A stretch of 64,000 nucleotides of DNA from Gavia stellata (taxonomy: Eukaryota > Chordata > Aves > Gaviiformes > Gaviidae). The notes beneath the pieces were generated by a model that saw only the letters and a list, made by a program, of their open reading frames with translations, ran no database searches and was not told the origin of the DNA. The position numbers and the translations under genes were made by a program. The stretch is from the NCBI RefSeq assembly GCF_030936135.1, contig NC_082595.1:17001930-17065929 (forward strand), given 5' to 3'. Positions 50,435 through 61,180 of the stretch are shown here, piece after piece. Position 1 is the first letter of the stretch, and the number at the start of each line of letters is the position of its first letter.

Positions 50435-51700
50435 GAATTCACAGAATCACAGAATCACAGAATCACTAAGGTTGGAAAAGACCTGTGAGATCATCAAGTC
50501 CAACCATCAACCAACACCACCATGCCCATTAAACCATGTCCCACAATGCCACATCCACACGTTCCTTGAACACCTCCAATGACGGTGACTCCACCACCTC
50601 CCTGGGCAGCTTATTCCAGTGTCTCACCACTCTCTCAGTAAAGAAATTTTTCCTAATATCCAGTCTGAACCTCCCCTGGCGCAACTTGAGGCCATTTCCT
50701 CTTGTCCTATCACTAGTCACTTGGGAGAAGAGACCAACACCCACCTCTCCGCAACCCCCTTTCAGGTAATTGTAAAGAGCAATAAGGTCTCCCCTCAGCC
50801 TCCTCTTCTCCAGGCTGAACAACCCCAGTTCCCTCAGCCGCTCCTCATAAGACTTGTGCTCCAGACCCCTCACCAGCTTCATCGCCCTTCTCTGGACACA
50901 CTCCAGCACCTCAATGTCCTTCTTGTAGTGAGGGGCCCAAAACTGAACACAGGATTCGAGGTGCGGCCTCACCAGCGCTGAGTACAGGGGCACGATCACC
51001 TCCCTGGTCCTGCTGGCCACACTATTTCTGACACAGGCCAGGATGCTGTTGGCCTTCTTGGCCACCTGGGCACACTGCTGGCTCATCTTCAGCCGGCTGT
51101 CAACCAACACCCCCAGGTCCTTTTCTGCGGGGCAGCTTTCCATCCACTCGTCCCCAAGCCTGTAGCGTTGCATGGGGTTGTTGTGACCGAAGCGCAGGAC
51201 CCGGCACTTGGCCTTGTTGAACCTCATACAATTGGCCTGGGCCCATCGATCCAGCCTGTCCAGATCCCTCTGCAGAGCCTTCCTACCCTCAAGCAGATCA
51301 ACATTCCCGCCCAACTTGGTGTCGTCTGCAAACTTGCTGAGGAAGCACTCAATCCCCTCATCCAGATCATTGATAAAGATATTAAACAAGACCGGCCCCA
51401 AAACTGAGCCCTGGGGAACACCACTTATGACCGGCTGCCAACTGGATTTAACTCCATTCACCACAACTCTCTGGGCTCGGCCATCCAGCCAGTTTTTTAC
51501 CCAGCGAAGAGCGCACCTGTCTGAGCCACGAGTCGCCAACTTCTCCAGGAGAATACTGTGGGAGACAGTGTCAAAGGCTTTACTGAAGTCCAGGCAGACA
51601 ACATCCACAGCCTTCCCCTCACCCACTAAGGCGGGTCACCTGGTCATAGGAGGAGATCAGGTTGGTCAAGCAGGACCTGCCCTTCATGAACCCGTGCGGG
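50435..51700 (-). mobile_element. CR1 LINE, 5'-truncated, comparatively well preserved
   Basis: On the minus strand this covers most of the reverse-transcriptase palm and thumb through the ORF2 stop and the 3' UTR. It ends with three to four CACAGAAT/ATTCTGTG units at 50435-50465. The 5' break is near 51700, within sequence matching CTTCATGAACCCGTGC. A long intact frame (50529-51626) and fuller tail octamers suggest a younger insertion than the other CR1 copies in the window. There is no visible target-site duplication, as is usual for CR1. Confidence 0.97.
50529..51626 (-). pseudogene. CR1 ORF2 reverse transcriptase, C-terminal fragment (365 codons open)
   Basis: This encodes the polymerase part of the CR1 element, which copies its own RNA at the target site. 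Visible motifs: DFSKAFD (palm, residues 13-19 of the open frame), [10 protein letters not shown] (69-78) and FADDTK (catalytic FADD at 99-102). A conserved C-terminal tail ends VDVALWDMV before the stop. The apurinic endonuclease and N-terminal palm are missing through 5' truncation. The frame is lost just upstream, near 51627 (CACTAAGGCGGG, likely one extra base). The first codon in this frame is GTG and is not a real start. The fragment is non-autonomous. The catalytic core that remains is uninterrupted, which is unusual next to the broken copy at 42.5 kb. Confidence 0.93.
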
Positions 51701-54700
51701 GGAGGCAGAATACAACAATGAAATCTGATTTGCTGTAGATTTTATATCGTTTTTAAACAAGATAAGATAACAATATTGTTTGCAGATACTCTGCATCTCT
51801 CTCTGTATATAGCCACCACAGATCAGCTCTACAGGACTGGAGAAGAGCTATCGTAAAATGCTGCTGGATACAGGATTTTCGTAGGCACAGCTGTATATAT
51901 CTTGGGCTTACAGCCATAAGAAGAATGAAGCCCAATTATCTCCCAGCATAGAGGCAAAAATGAGGAAGCTTCTTGATTGTGAAGCAATTCTCTTGCTGGA
52001 GAAGCCACTGCAGATTTCATAGTCCCCGAACATAGTCCCCGAACACACCAGCTGGTGTGATCTAGCCTGTGAAAGGATGACTAGAGAGAAATATATGGCT
52101 GGTGTTCACAGCTATGGAATCTATTTCTGATAGAGTATAAAAGAGATTAAACTATCTGTACCTGTGGACCACCCAGCCAATTCTCTCCCTAAAGGATGTT
52201 AGAGGTTTTTTCATTCATGCTTTTCTCATTTTATAAGATGAAAGCAGTCATACAGTCAGAGCTGTAACTTCTAACCATTACTCTGTACTCTAAAAAGAGC
52301 ACATCTTTACATTTGTCTTTGGGGAACAACCTGGGCCTAATCTGAGACAGGATTTTAATTGCCCAGGTGCCAAAACAGGTAACCAGGGCAATTTTTTTGG
52401 CATAATAAAATTGTATCTCCTGCCCATTTGCTGTCTCTCAGCAGCCCATCCAAGTATCTAGAAAGCTTTTCTGTAGTCATTTCAAACATAGTTTCAATTC
52501 TGCTTTTTTCTACACAAGAGAGATCCTGTCATCCTCCCCTCTCTCCCTCTGACCCCAAACACCACCCCCATCTTCAAGGGGAAGAGACACTTGCTAGCAC
52601 CTTTCAATCCTGGCTAACAAAGCTCTTCACAAAAGTCCTAGACCTAGTGCCAGTATCTTTCAGAGAGATCAAGGTTTCACTGATTGAGCACAGCTGCATT
52701 TCTGCAAAATTAGCCACATTTTACTGCTGGGTGCATTGGGCAGCATGAGATAAATGCCATAGGAAAGTCAGAGGTTGGGAGTGAGTTAGGATGGAATCTC
52801 AGTAGTTGATTCTGCTTCGGCCTGAGCCTAAACTGTTTAATACTTGGCTATGTGTTTTGAGCAGCAGAAGAGAATCTGCAGAGCATCAGCGCTTCACAGC
52901 ATGTCTCCTTGTCTGACTGCTTCGCAAGAGCAGATGACAGTTCTCAGGCAAATCTGCTAATTTGGAGAGAGAAAACGGTTTCATCTGTTTTGTGGTGAGA
53001 CACCTGAGAAGCCAAGAGAGCTGTTTCAGGAGGAAGCACAAGAGAAGGTCTGTGTACTTACAGCTGTGCTTTCAACACTGGAAAATAAATCATCTTCCCA
53101 CCACAGACCCCATTATAATTACCCTAGCATGTAAGAGCAATTAGGATGTTACCGCCTTGCTGTTACGGAGCAGTCTGGATTGCTGTTTCTTGAAAAGGTG
53201 TAATGGGAATGGGGTGGTTATTTACGGTTGGGGAATAAGGAGATGAATGAGTAAGTTACGAGATTTCACATCAATATTTCTCTGGCTTTTTGCAAAGAAA
53301 CATCATCTCACCCTGTCATGAGCTGACGGCTCTGCCATTTTCCCCCCAAAGAAATTTATAAGAGCAAATCTCAGACCTTCCCTGACTCCACTTTGATTAG
53401 GGAGGACAAGAAGGGAGAGATTTGGCTACGCTGCTGCCTAGTGTTGTGCTGCTTCATTCTGCCAGCTCATAACCCAGCAGCTTGCTCAGCTCTGCTCAAA
53501 TGGCAAACGCACCTCCTGCCCAGGACAGCTGTCAGTTTAGGAACCAACCCTTTTGCCTGACTCCTGGCAGAGGTAAGCACACAGCTTACAGAGTCAGGCT
53601 GGGGCTGGAACTAAACCAGGCAACACCGGGTTTAGCCCGAGATACTGCCCACTTTGTTCTTCACTGGATGGACCCCCAAAAAGGCTCCGAAAAAAAGGGG
53701 CAGCTGGGAGACAGGCACCCAACAAAAAAGTATTTGTTTCAGGTTCCACTGAAACTGGAGGCCCCATTCAAAGCTTTGAAATACAGATTCAGATTCAGTT
53801 TCTGTTTGGGGAGGGAGAAAATCATGGTTCAGCCTGGTTTCTGGTTAAGTTCAACTCCCAGCAAAACCACTTGTGCAACTCAGGAGCAGGACAAAAGTAT
53901 GAAGGGGATGTTTTGGGGTGCGGGCAAGGTGGAGGTGGACTTGAGGATGAAGGTGAGCAAAGGAAAAGGCTCAGCACAACGTGGTTCTGCTCCACGGGGA
54001 ACGATGAAGCTTGAACTGTACTCAACGTAGAGGAGGAGCAGTGTCAGAATAGAGGAGCACCAGCAGCAGCAAAACAGACCCAACCAAGTCTGGTGGGAGA
54101 AAAGATACAAGATCAAATTAAAACAGGAAAAGCTATTGTCAAGGGACAGCTTCAAAAGGTGTCTGCTAGTCCCTGGCTTCTGCATGAAAGGAAAAAGATT
54201 GACTGTCAAACAGAAGAAAGTGTAAGAAGCCACTGGGTAAATCTTTCCCTTTTGGAACTGCCCTTTTGGAGCAGGCTGTGCTCCGCTTCTATTGCATATG
54301 CCAGCTTTTAAAAATTTCTTTATGTATGAAGATTTTTGCAGTTCACATGAACATCAATTTTTGTCAGAGTCCATGTGTTGCATTTAAACCAAAGCACTGC
54401 ACACATTTTATATTGACCATATAGTCAAGACTTCAAGTATATCTTTATATACAGAGGTATAAATACGATCCCTACAAACAGGGAGACTCGGTGCCTTTGC
54501 CTTGAGTCTGGGGGAGCTTGTGAGCCTTCTGTGGTGTGTCCAAGCCCTCTCATCGCTTGGGCCTGCACAGGTGAGTTTTGATCTGCTGTTCCATGAGCCT
54601 AATCTCAATTAGACTTCCCTTGAGCAATCACCTGCAGGTGGATTCATATCATATGCTATTCTTAGCCTGCATATCTCATTTCTAGGTGTTGCAAGAAACT

Positions 54701-56546
54701 GGATTTGAAACAGGTACTCAGCATAAACAGGTGAGTCGCTTGAAATGCCCTAAGACTGCAGTTTCAGCAGACTGCGTCCAGCAAAAGCATAAACTTGAGT
54801 TTCAAGTGGTTTAACAGGTCAAAGCAGAGAAACAAAGCAATATATTCATGGTCGAAAATGTGCATACACCTGCATATACATCCACACAGCTGCACAATCA
54901 ACAAAACACTTCCACAATTTAAAAGCATAATTAAGCAAATCAGGCTGATATATAGAACTTTCCTTTAACTTAAAGAACATTTTTCACATCTTCCCTCACA
55001 CTCACTTTGAAAAGGAATTTGAGAGCTCCTAAGACAGCACTTATTTTCAGAATGTAAAAAATAAACCTAAAAAAACCCCATATCATATCTACAGATTTGC
55101 TGAGTATGTATGTTTAATTCTGTGCCCCAGAACAGCAGAATGTGTTGCTATACAGGGATCAAAATAAATATTGCTTTACGCATAGAACTGCAAACCAAAA
55201 TATCTTGCAGCCAGCTGCCCAAATATTAGGTGTTCATGGGCCTTAGGGCATTGATGCCCCATAAATTTAAGAGTATTTATTAGGTGAATACAGAACTGGA
55301 AGTTTTGTAGCAGTGGAAAGTAAGTATGATAATGAGGTAAACACATGTTGCAAAGAAAATACCAACTAATTGTGTGCTCTGTGCAAGAAATAGCAGCTTT
55401 AAACAATCACTGCTTGAGTGCTGGAGCAAGGCCTGTGAACTGGCTACAGGATGGTCTGCTTGTTAATGACATTTCTCTGCATCCTGTAGCTTTTTACAGT
55501 GCTGTAAACCCAGTTCGACAAGAGGGTAACCAAATAAGTGTTATGCTCCTTTGAATGCTTTGAAGGACCTTATGAAGTCTCCTTTCCATTCTAGAAAGCG
55601 TAGTGTTACATGCATGGATGTAACTTCAGTTTTCCTTAGATAAGCAAGAGGAAGCATTCTTTAGGGGACCATACCCACAGGTACATCCACGATTCCCTCC
55701 TTGCGGTCGGAGGAGACCTAAGGTACGGTGAGGTCTGTGCATCATGAGCTCCATCTGGAGGTTGTTTGCTCTAGTCTGTGGTTTTGAAAAGTGGAGAGAA
55801 AATGCAACAGTGCTGGGTCAAAATCACCAAGCCCCAGGGGCATCTGGAAAAAAATGACCTTGCAAACCAGCAGAGCTGGCTGATGTGGAGGTGTCACACA
55901 GAGAATGACGGGTGGTGGGCTGAGCTCCATTTGCCCATGGTGGTGGGGGACCTTACAGCTATGCCTGAGATGCAGCCTTTGCTGTATGTTTTCTTATCCA
56001 TTGGTTAATGCAGCAAAGAAGAGGCAGAAAACCCAGCATGCAGTCAAGATTGTCCTGTTAGACCACTTATGGCAGAAGCAGCTGCCCTCCCAAGTGCCCA
56101 AGGTGTGTATTTGAAAGTCTGTCTTTACCCACACCCTCAAATGGAAGGGGGTGGTGGTGGGGGGGATGTCAGCCCAACCCATGGCTTCCACAGAGCACAC
56201 ACAGCAGTGGGAATGGTCATTCCAGAGGTTCAGGGCTCGGCAGTACGTGGAAAAGTACAGGTTTGTTAATTTGGATGAGGTATTGCTGCATGAAGCTCAC
56301 AAAGTGCTTGTTTGGGGTGTAAAGTAAGTTTCTGATGACTTATGCCAGATGTTCAAGCCTGGTGATCTTGTTCAGCTCTGACTCGAAGCTGTCTGCATCC
56401 ACAGCTTCAACTAGAGTCTTCCACTGTTAATTTAAGCACTGCGAATTCAGAAAAATGATTCAGACTGGGTCAATACACTCGTACGAAGTCAGAGAGAGCT
56501 GAGATGTGATCAGACTTTCTGCCCGGCTACTTTACGGTAAAAGCTG
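51701..56546. other. Intergenic sequence between CR1 and the polymerase fossil
   Basis: No exon or recognised repeat apart from a 13-bp tandem duplication (52018-52043). A 182-codon open frame at 53482-54030 starts at a non-ATG codon, has low-complexity basic composition and shows no domain. I looked here for further Polinton/Maverick genes (integrase, packaging ATPase, capsid, protease) and recognised none. The extreme 5' end of the viral-type polymerase could reach a little upstream of 56547. Confidence 0.45.
52018..52043. repeat. 13-bp perfect tandem duplication
   Basis: CATAGTCCCCGAA occurs twice back to back. It is a simple duplication with no further copies nearby. Confidence 0.9.
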
Positions 56547-59531
56547 TTGGGGGTGGGGTATGCAGACCCTGCAGCCTATCTCCGTTCAAACGTTACAGAC
56601 AAAAAGTGGTGCTGTATGATTGAGCTAAAACCCACCAGTGATGTTTTTCTCTGTTTTGCTGGAGGTATCACAGCACTTAGAGCAGTGAGGGGTCTGACTG
56701 ATACAGAACTGTTGAGCAGAGCAAGAGAGCTCCATGAAAAACCGGAGTGGTCTATGCACAGGAAGGTCGTGCTCAGCAGGATCCCATTGTTTAAGGACTT
56801 GCTGCATGTATATGCTCATCATCCTCCTATCTGAGTGGAAAAAAAATGCTGGGGGATTCTTAAGCCAAGCAACAGTCCTAGATACCCCAAGATGCCTTTC
56901 CTCCTCTGACACACTGAACATCATTATGGTGTTAAAGAGGTCAGGAAAGGCACTTGGGCTGAGAAGCCTTTGTGAGCTTTGCCATACACACTATAATCAA
57001 ACCCATAGCTGTAAATATTCTTGCCGGCTCTGCTTGCTGCGTGACTGTGCCTTAACACTGCCACAGGAGGAAGGTGCCCCAGCTGCAGACTGCTGCACGG
57101 GTCTGGGGAACCCAGGTTGTTTGGCTCTGATTTTACGTGAAATAGTGCAAGATCTATGTGGAAAAGCATCTCAAACATAGAGGCTGGAAGTGCGGTCTGT
57201 GCCACAAACAGACCTGTAACGTAAGCCAGCAGCAGCGCTCCATGCCCATGATCAAAACCCCAGATGTGGGGCAGGGATATCTTCTCTACGAGATGGGATG
57301 CATGCAGGAAACTGGGTGTACGGCCCAAGTTACATTTTTGCCATGGAGATAGATAGCGGCAGATGCCCTGTGGGATGAAGAAGGAGTGCAAAGGAAAACT
57401 GAAGGAGAATGGGAGCTTAAGGGGACAGGTGGACTTTAGACAGCTGCTTAATGACACAAAGTTTCAGGGCTATGCTTCTCTAACACCAAAGGCTACAATG
57501 GCTGCTTAGTTGTCAGCCAGCTTCGGAAAGAAAAAAATGGGTGTGTAATTAATCATCCAGACTGCTAAACTGACGCACAACTAAATTTTTTGTTTTCATA
57601 GCCTCTTTAAATTTTTTACCCATGAAACTAAGCAGTCTTCCCTAAGTGCTGGGTATCAAGGGCTGCAAAAGTTATTTCCTCCATTTTTTCAATGCTGCTG
57701 AAAATCAAAGTTATGTAGGCCCTCTTCCACAATGGTACACAGCATGGTGCTTAAGGAAGAAAAAGCAATTCTTGACATGTACACAGACCATCAGGAGATC
57801 TTGCAATAAGAACTGAGTTACCATTGCCAGCAAGATGTAAAAATTTTGAGAGGGGCCTGCAGATCATAGTGAAATAAGATTATAGTGATGGCCCATCACA
57901 CAGTGGATGAGAAAGAGAGTGTTGAAAAGGTGAAGGTGTGTAGATCCCTTTCTGTATAATATGGTGGCCTCTGCTTGCATGTCCACAGGCCGGTTTATGG
58001 CTATCATAGGTGAAAAAAGAGATATTTGACCAATGATATACATAACTGATATACAGTTAATGATAGACATAACTGGCCAAAAAGGAAAATATTCAAACCT
58101 GTCACATGTACATGGTTGTGAGTATCAAGTGGGAACCTACTTCTGGGATGGCTAAGTGATCATTGATGGGATGACAACAATGTTCAAATACAAAGGGTGC
58201 TTTTTCCATGGTTGTATTGAATGCTACCACGAAAAAGAATGGAACCATCTGGTGGGGACCACCTTTGGGTGTTCATATTACACAGTGCAACAAAAGACGG
58301 ACCGCCTAAAGAGAGCAGGTTTTACTATCAAATCTGTAAGGAAGCACAAGTGAGCCGCTACAAAAAGAAACAGATGGGGAGCTCATGGTCTTAGCCAGGA
58401 CCAAACTGCACAGTCCCTGATCCCCAGAAATGTCCTTTTTGGCAGCAGGACAAATACCATTTGTCTGTACTACAAAGCAGGCCCCATCGAAAAGGTACAT
58501 CACTATGATTTTGCTAGCCTCTATCCTTTCATCGGCAAAACTAAAAAATACCCTCTTGGGAACCCAGAAGTCCTATTTTTTTGAGAATTTTGACACGCTG
58601 ACCGCCTACTTTGGGATGGTCGAAGTATAGGTGCACCCACCTTGTGGGCTCTTTTTCCCTGTGCCTCTCACGAGCATAAATGGTAAACTATTGTTTCCCT
58701 TGTGCTGCACTTTGTCTGAATCCTGCCAGGCCCTCTGCACCCACAGTGATGAGCGGAAGTCCCTTGCAGATGCCTGGTGCACTCTGGAACTGAACAAGGC
58801 TCTGGAGAAGGGCTACAGAGTCTGTGAAACCTATGAGATCTGGCATTTTGAATGGAGGGGCAACAGCCTTTCCTTGGATTACGTAAAGATACGCCTCTGC
58901 CAGAAGCAGTAATTTTCAGGCTGCCCAGCCTGGTGCGCAGATGCTGACAAAAAAAAGCTAAATGTGTTGAAGATTACAGGCAGAAAGAAGATGCCTTTTT
59001 GCTGCTTGAGCATATTAAGTAAAACCCTACAACATCCCAAGCTGCCAAACTGTTTTGCATTCTCTGTGGGGTAAAATTGGAGTGAGGTCCATTGCTCCAA
59101 CACTATCATTGCGAGAACCAGAGGAGTTGTACAGTTACCCCTTCTCTCCAGCTTCTGATGCACCCTCCTGGGATTTATCCATGAGGATGTGGACACTGTC
59201 TGGTGGAAGCATGCCAAAGGACATGTGACCCTGGAGTGCAACACTAGTATTTCAACAGCTTTCCTTGCCACTGTATGCTTGTGCCTAGAGCTTTACAATG
59301 CCTCAGATGCCCTGCGTGAGCCTTGCCTTTAACACAACACAGACTCTGGGACAATTGTGAGTCATCCAGGGGACCAGATCTCCCCCAGTCAGTGACTATT
59401 TAAGTGAGCTGATGACTGATGACCATGTTACCAAGTCGGGGGCTTCAGGTCCCAAATCCTACCACTACTTGCAGTTTGGAGGAAAGCACTGCTTAAAAGT
59501 TAAAGGCTTGACTCCAAGTGCAACAAACAGA
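56547..59531 (+). pseudogene. Protein-primed family-B DNA polymerase fossil of Polinton/Maverick/adintovirus type
   Basis: About 2.98 kb, near the usual length of these polymerases (roughly 1000 residues), but broken by many stops and frameshifts. Landmarks run in family order. An N-terminal region lies at 56547-56834 (LRSNVTDKKWCCMIEL, then ARELHEKPEWSMHRKVVLSR). A zinc-finger-like CELCHTHYNQTHSC / CRLCLLRDC follows at 56971-57048. An exonuclease I-like segment at 57281-57316 (LLYEMGCMQETG) has both acidic residues apparently displaced. IASLNFLPMKL is at 57598-57642. HCQQDVKILRGAC is at 57822-57860. DPFLYNMVASACMS is at 57943 onward. YKGCFFHGCIECY is at 58189-58227. Palm motif A, DFASLYP, is intact at 58507-58527. 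Then come GKLLFPLC and CTHSDERKSLADAWCT. Palm motif C at 59336-59347 reads NTDS instead of DTDS. The C-terminal SGASGPKSYHYL / LKVKGLTPS follows at 59433-59510. In-frame stops include 57643, 58153 and 58628. It is inactive, and no other viral gene was seen beside it. Confidence 0.88.
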
Positions 59532-60021
59532 AAAGATCCATTTTTCTCTGAGAGCCCAGTGGCGCTGGGCAGGGACAGGCAGAGCTGGCAGTGCCCCCAG
59601 GGCCCTGGCAGCCCCTTGATGGCCTCCGTGGAGGGTCCATGGCCCTGAGGCACACTCCAGCTTGCTCACAGCCCCCTGCCCTCTTTAACTGTCCCCACAC
59701 CCCAAACAGGGCTTGATCTGCACCCTTGGAAAGTGTGGGGCATGAACTTGCCCTTTGCTTTTGTTTAATTACTTCCATTCACATTTAAACCTGCATTATT
59801 AATTTCATTATCTCTTACTAAAGAGTGTTTATCCAATTTCTACCTGAACTTTCATGGATGTATATTTAAATTGTAATTTTTTTTATATTTAGCATATACA
59901 CACTAAATAGGCACATATACAAATACATATAGGAAGTGGCTCCATGAATAAATAACACAAATATTTACAAATATTTGTATCCTCCTTCAGATATATGTAT
60001 TTTCATATATGAGACGGAAAA
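59532..60021. other. Noncoding spacer after the polymerase fossil
   Basis: The polymerase homology fades after about 59531. A short GC-rich stretch (59560-59640) gives way to strongly AT-rich DNA with TATTTA and ATATAC runs (59760-60020). There is no gene, terminal inverted repeat or insertion boundary that I can identify. Confidence 0.5.
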
Positions 60022-60350
60022 TTGTTATACTTGAGCACTTCCTGGTCCAAAGGAAACGGGCAGCCAATCAGAGGGTGTTCCGAGATCACGTGAGTAGGGC
60101 CAGCTCAAAAATAAAATGGCAACCAGCCAATCACAGAGCAGTATGAAGAGGGGTGGGGCCTGGCCTTGCGCTATGAGGCGCCTGCCGTTGCTGTAGCAGG
60201 AGGGGGGGTCCTGCACTGAGGTACCCTGGGGTAAAGGTGAAAGGATTAGCTCCTTCCAATAAATGGTTGTGGCACTGTCACCTCTTTATAAAGATGCCTG
60301 TTCGCTCTTTGAGCCCTACTTTAGTCATAGCTCTAAGAACCTGTGACAGC
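60022..60350 (+). promoter_or_regulatory. Promoter-like block, possibly a solo LTR
   Basis: An island of regulatory motifs sits in AT-rich surroundings. CCAATCA occurs at 60064-60070 and again at 60127-60133. A perfect TCACGTGA palindrome (bHLH/E-box type) is at 60086-60093. There is a GGGTGGGGCC GC-box-like site at 60151-60160, AATAAA at 60258-60263 and TATAAAG at 60287-60293. The block can be framed as TGTTATAC...CTGTGACA, with U3-like CCAAT boxes, an R-like poly(A) signal and a U5-like T/C-rich end. I could not find a matching 5-bp target duplication, primer-binding site or coding remnant. A host promoter remains possible. It lies about 0.5 kb from the polymerase fossil. Confidence 0.35.
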
Positions 60351-60389
60351 AAAGAATGTCATAGCCCCATTACATAGACAATCAAAACT

Positions 60390-60637
60390 CTATTCATGAT
60401 AAATTAAGAGCAGGCATGCCTTGAATTGCATTAAGACGGCACTTTGCTCTTGTGTTGTGACAGCAGAAGAACAGGCTTCATTATAAGCTTTTCCAGGACC
60501 TCCTTCCATCATTTCTTCTGTTACCCTCTGATTCAAGATAAGCAGTGCCAGCCTCTTCAGTTCTTCGGTGTTCCTACATCTTTGTAACAATGTACCCTCA
60601 CCCTTTCCAGTCCACTCCACACCAAGTATTCCAGCAA
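60390..60637 (-). CDS. Candidate alternative terminal exon of the minus-strand gene
   Basis: On the minus strand a good acceptor (ttttcacttctccctcatgcag) precedes an open frame of 82 codons (after completing a split codon) ending in TAG at 60390-60392. It includes GVEWTGKGEGTLLQRC, NTEELKRLALLILNQR and a tail ending LLLIYHE. The exon begins in phase 1, exactly what the donor exon at 62461-62506 provides. It could therefore replace the short last exon at 61181-61230. I recognise no family, see no poly(A) signal close behind it, and phase agreement alone has a one-in-three chance. It may be spurious or a decayed exon. Confidence 0.25.
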
Positions 60638-60704
60638 CTGCATGAGGGAGAAGTGAAAACAGTCTTCTTTTGAAAACAGAAGTGTTGTTTTTTCCATTGG
60701 AAAG

Positions 60705-60720
60705 AAAAAAAAAAAAAAAA
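60705..60720. repeat. Poly(A) run
   Basis: A run of about 16 A residues after GGAAAG. It is not clearly the tail of a retro-inserted sequence, because no processed gene or SINE was recognised upstream. Confidence 0.9.
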
Positions 60721-60879
60721 GACAGCTCAAGTTTTAGGTTGTGTTTACCATGACAGTATTTTCAAACAACAGCCACAGAAGCAAACCAGTAGTGTTTCTC
60801 ATTTTAATTGCATAAAACCAACATGAATAAGTTTTCTCAATCCTGTAAGTATACAGAGGTGTATTTTTTTTTTTTAATA

Positions 60880-61180
60880 CTTTTTCTATACTTTTATTTA
60901 CAAAAGGAAAAATGAGCCTACACTTTCAAGCCAAATAAAAAGGACAAGGCTGAAAGTAGAAGAAGAGGCAGAAGAATGTGTGGGCTTTTTTTTTTTTAAA
61001 AGTATCTCAAAGACAAACAGAGGACACACAAGGAGAGCTAACAGCCAGAGTGGTTGCTGATGCCCTTGAATTTGGAACAGCGTCTGAAAAACCAACTCTT
61101 ATTCCTCACTTAACGTGTCGTGAAAGGTCCAAAGTACAGCAGTCCTTCAAACCACAGACGTACTCTGGGGTGCTTGAGGC
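60880..61180 (-). other. Predicted 3' UTR of the minus-strand gene
   Basis: This is about 300 bases from the TAA at 61181-61183 to the region just beyond the minus-strand AATAAA. It is AT-rich with T/A runs (60987-60998). The end point is inferred from the signal position. Confidence 0.45.
60893..60898 (-). terminator. Poly(A) signal AATAAA of the minus-strand gene
   Basis: Plus-strand TTTATT is AATAAA on the minus strand (context TTTGTAAATAAAAGTATAG). It lies about 290 bases after the stop codon of the last exon. Confidence 0.5.

Noticed and set aside
53482..54030. 182-codon open frame considered as a possible Polinton-related gene
   Set aside because: Starts at TTG, shows no capsid, protease, ATPase or integrase motif, and has low-complexity basic/glycine-rich tail. 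Not supportable.
60022..60350. Firm call of a solo retroviral LTR
   Set aside because: Candidate ends (TGTT...GACA) are not flanked by a matching short duplication, and there is no primer-binding site or internal remnant. Kept as promoter/LTR-like only.
60705..60720. Poly(A) run as the tail of a processed pseudogene
   Set aside because: No recognisable gene copy precedes it on the plus strand.
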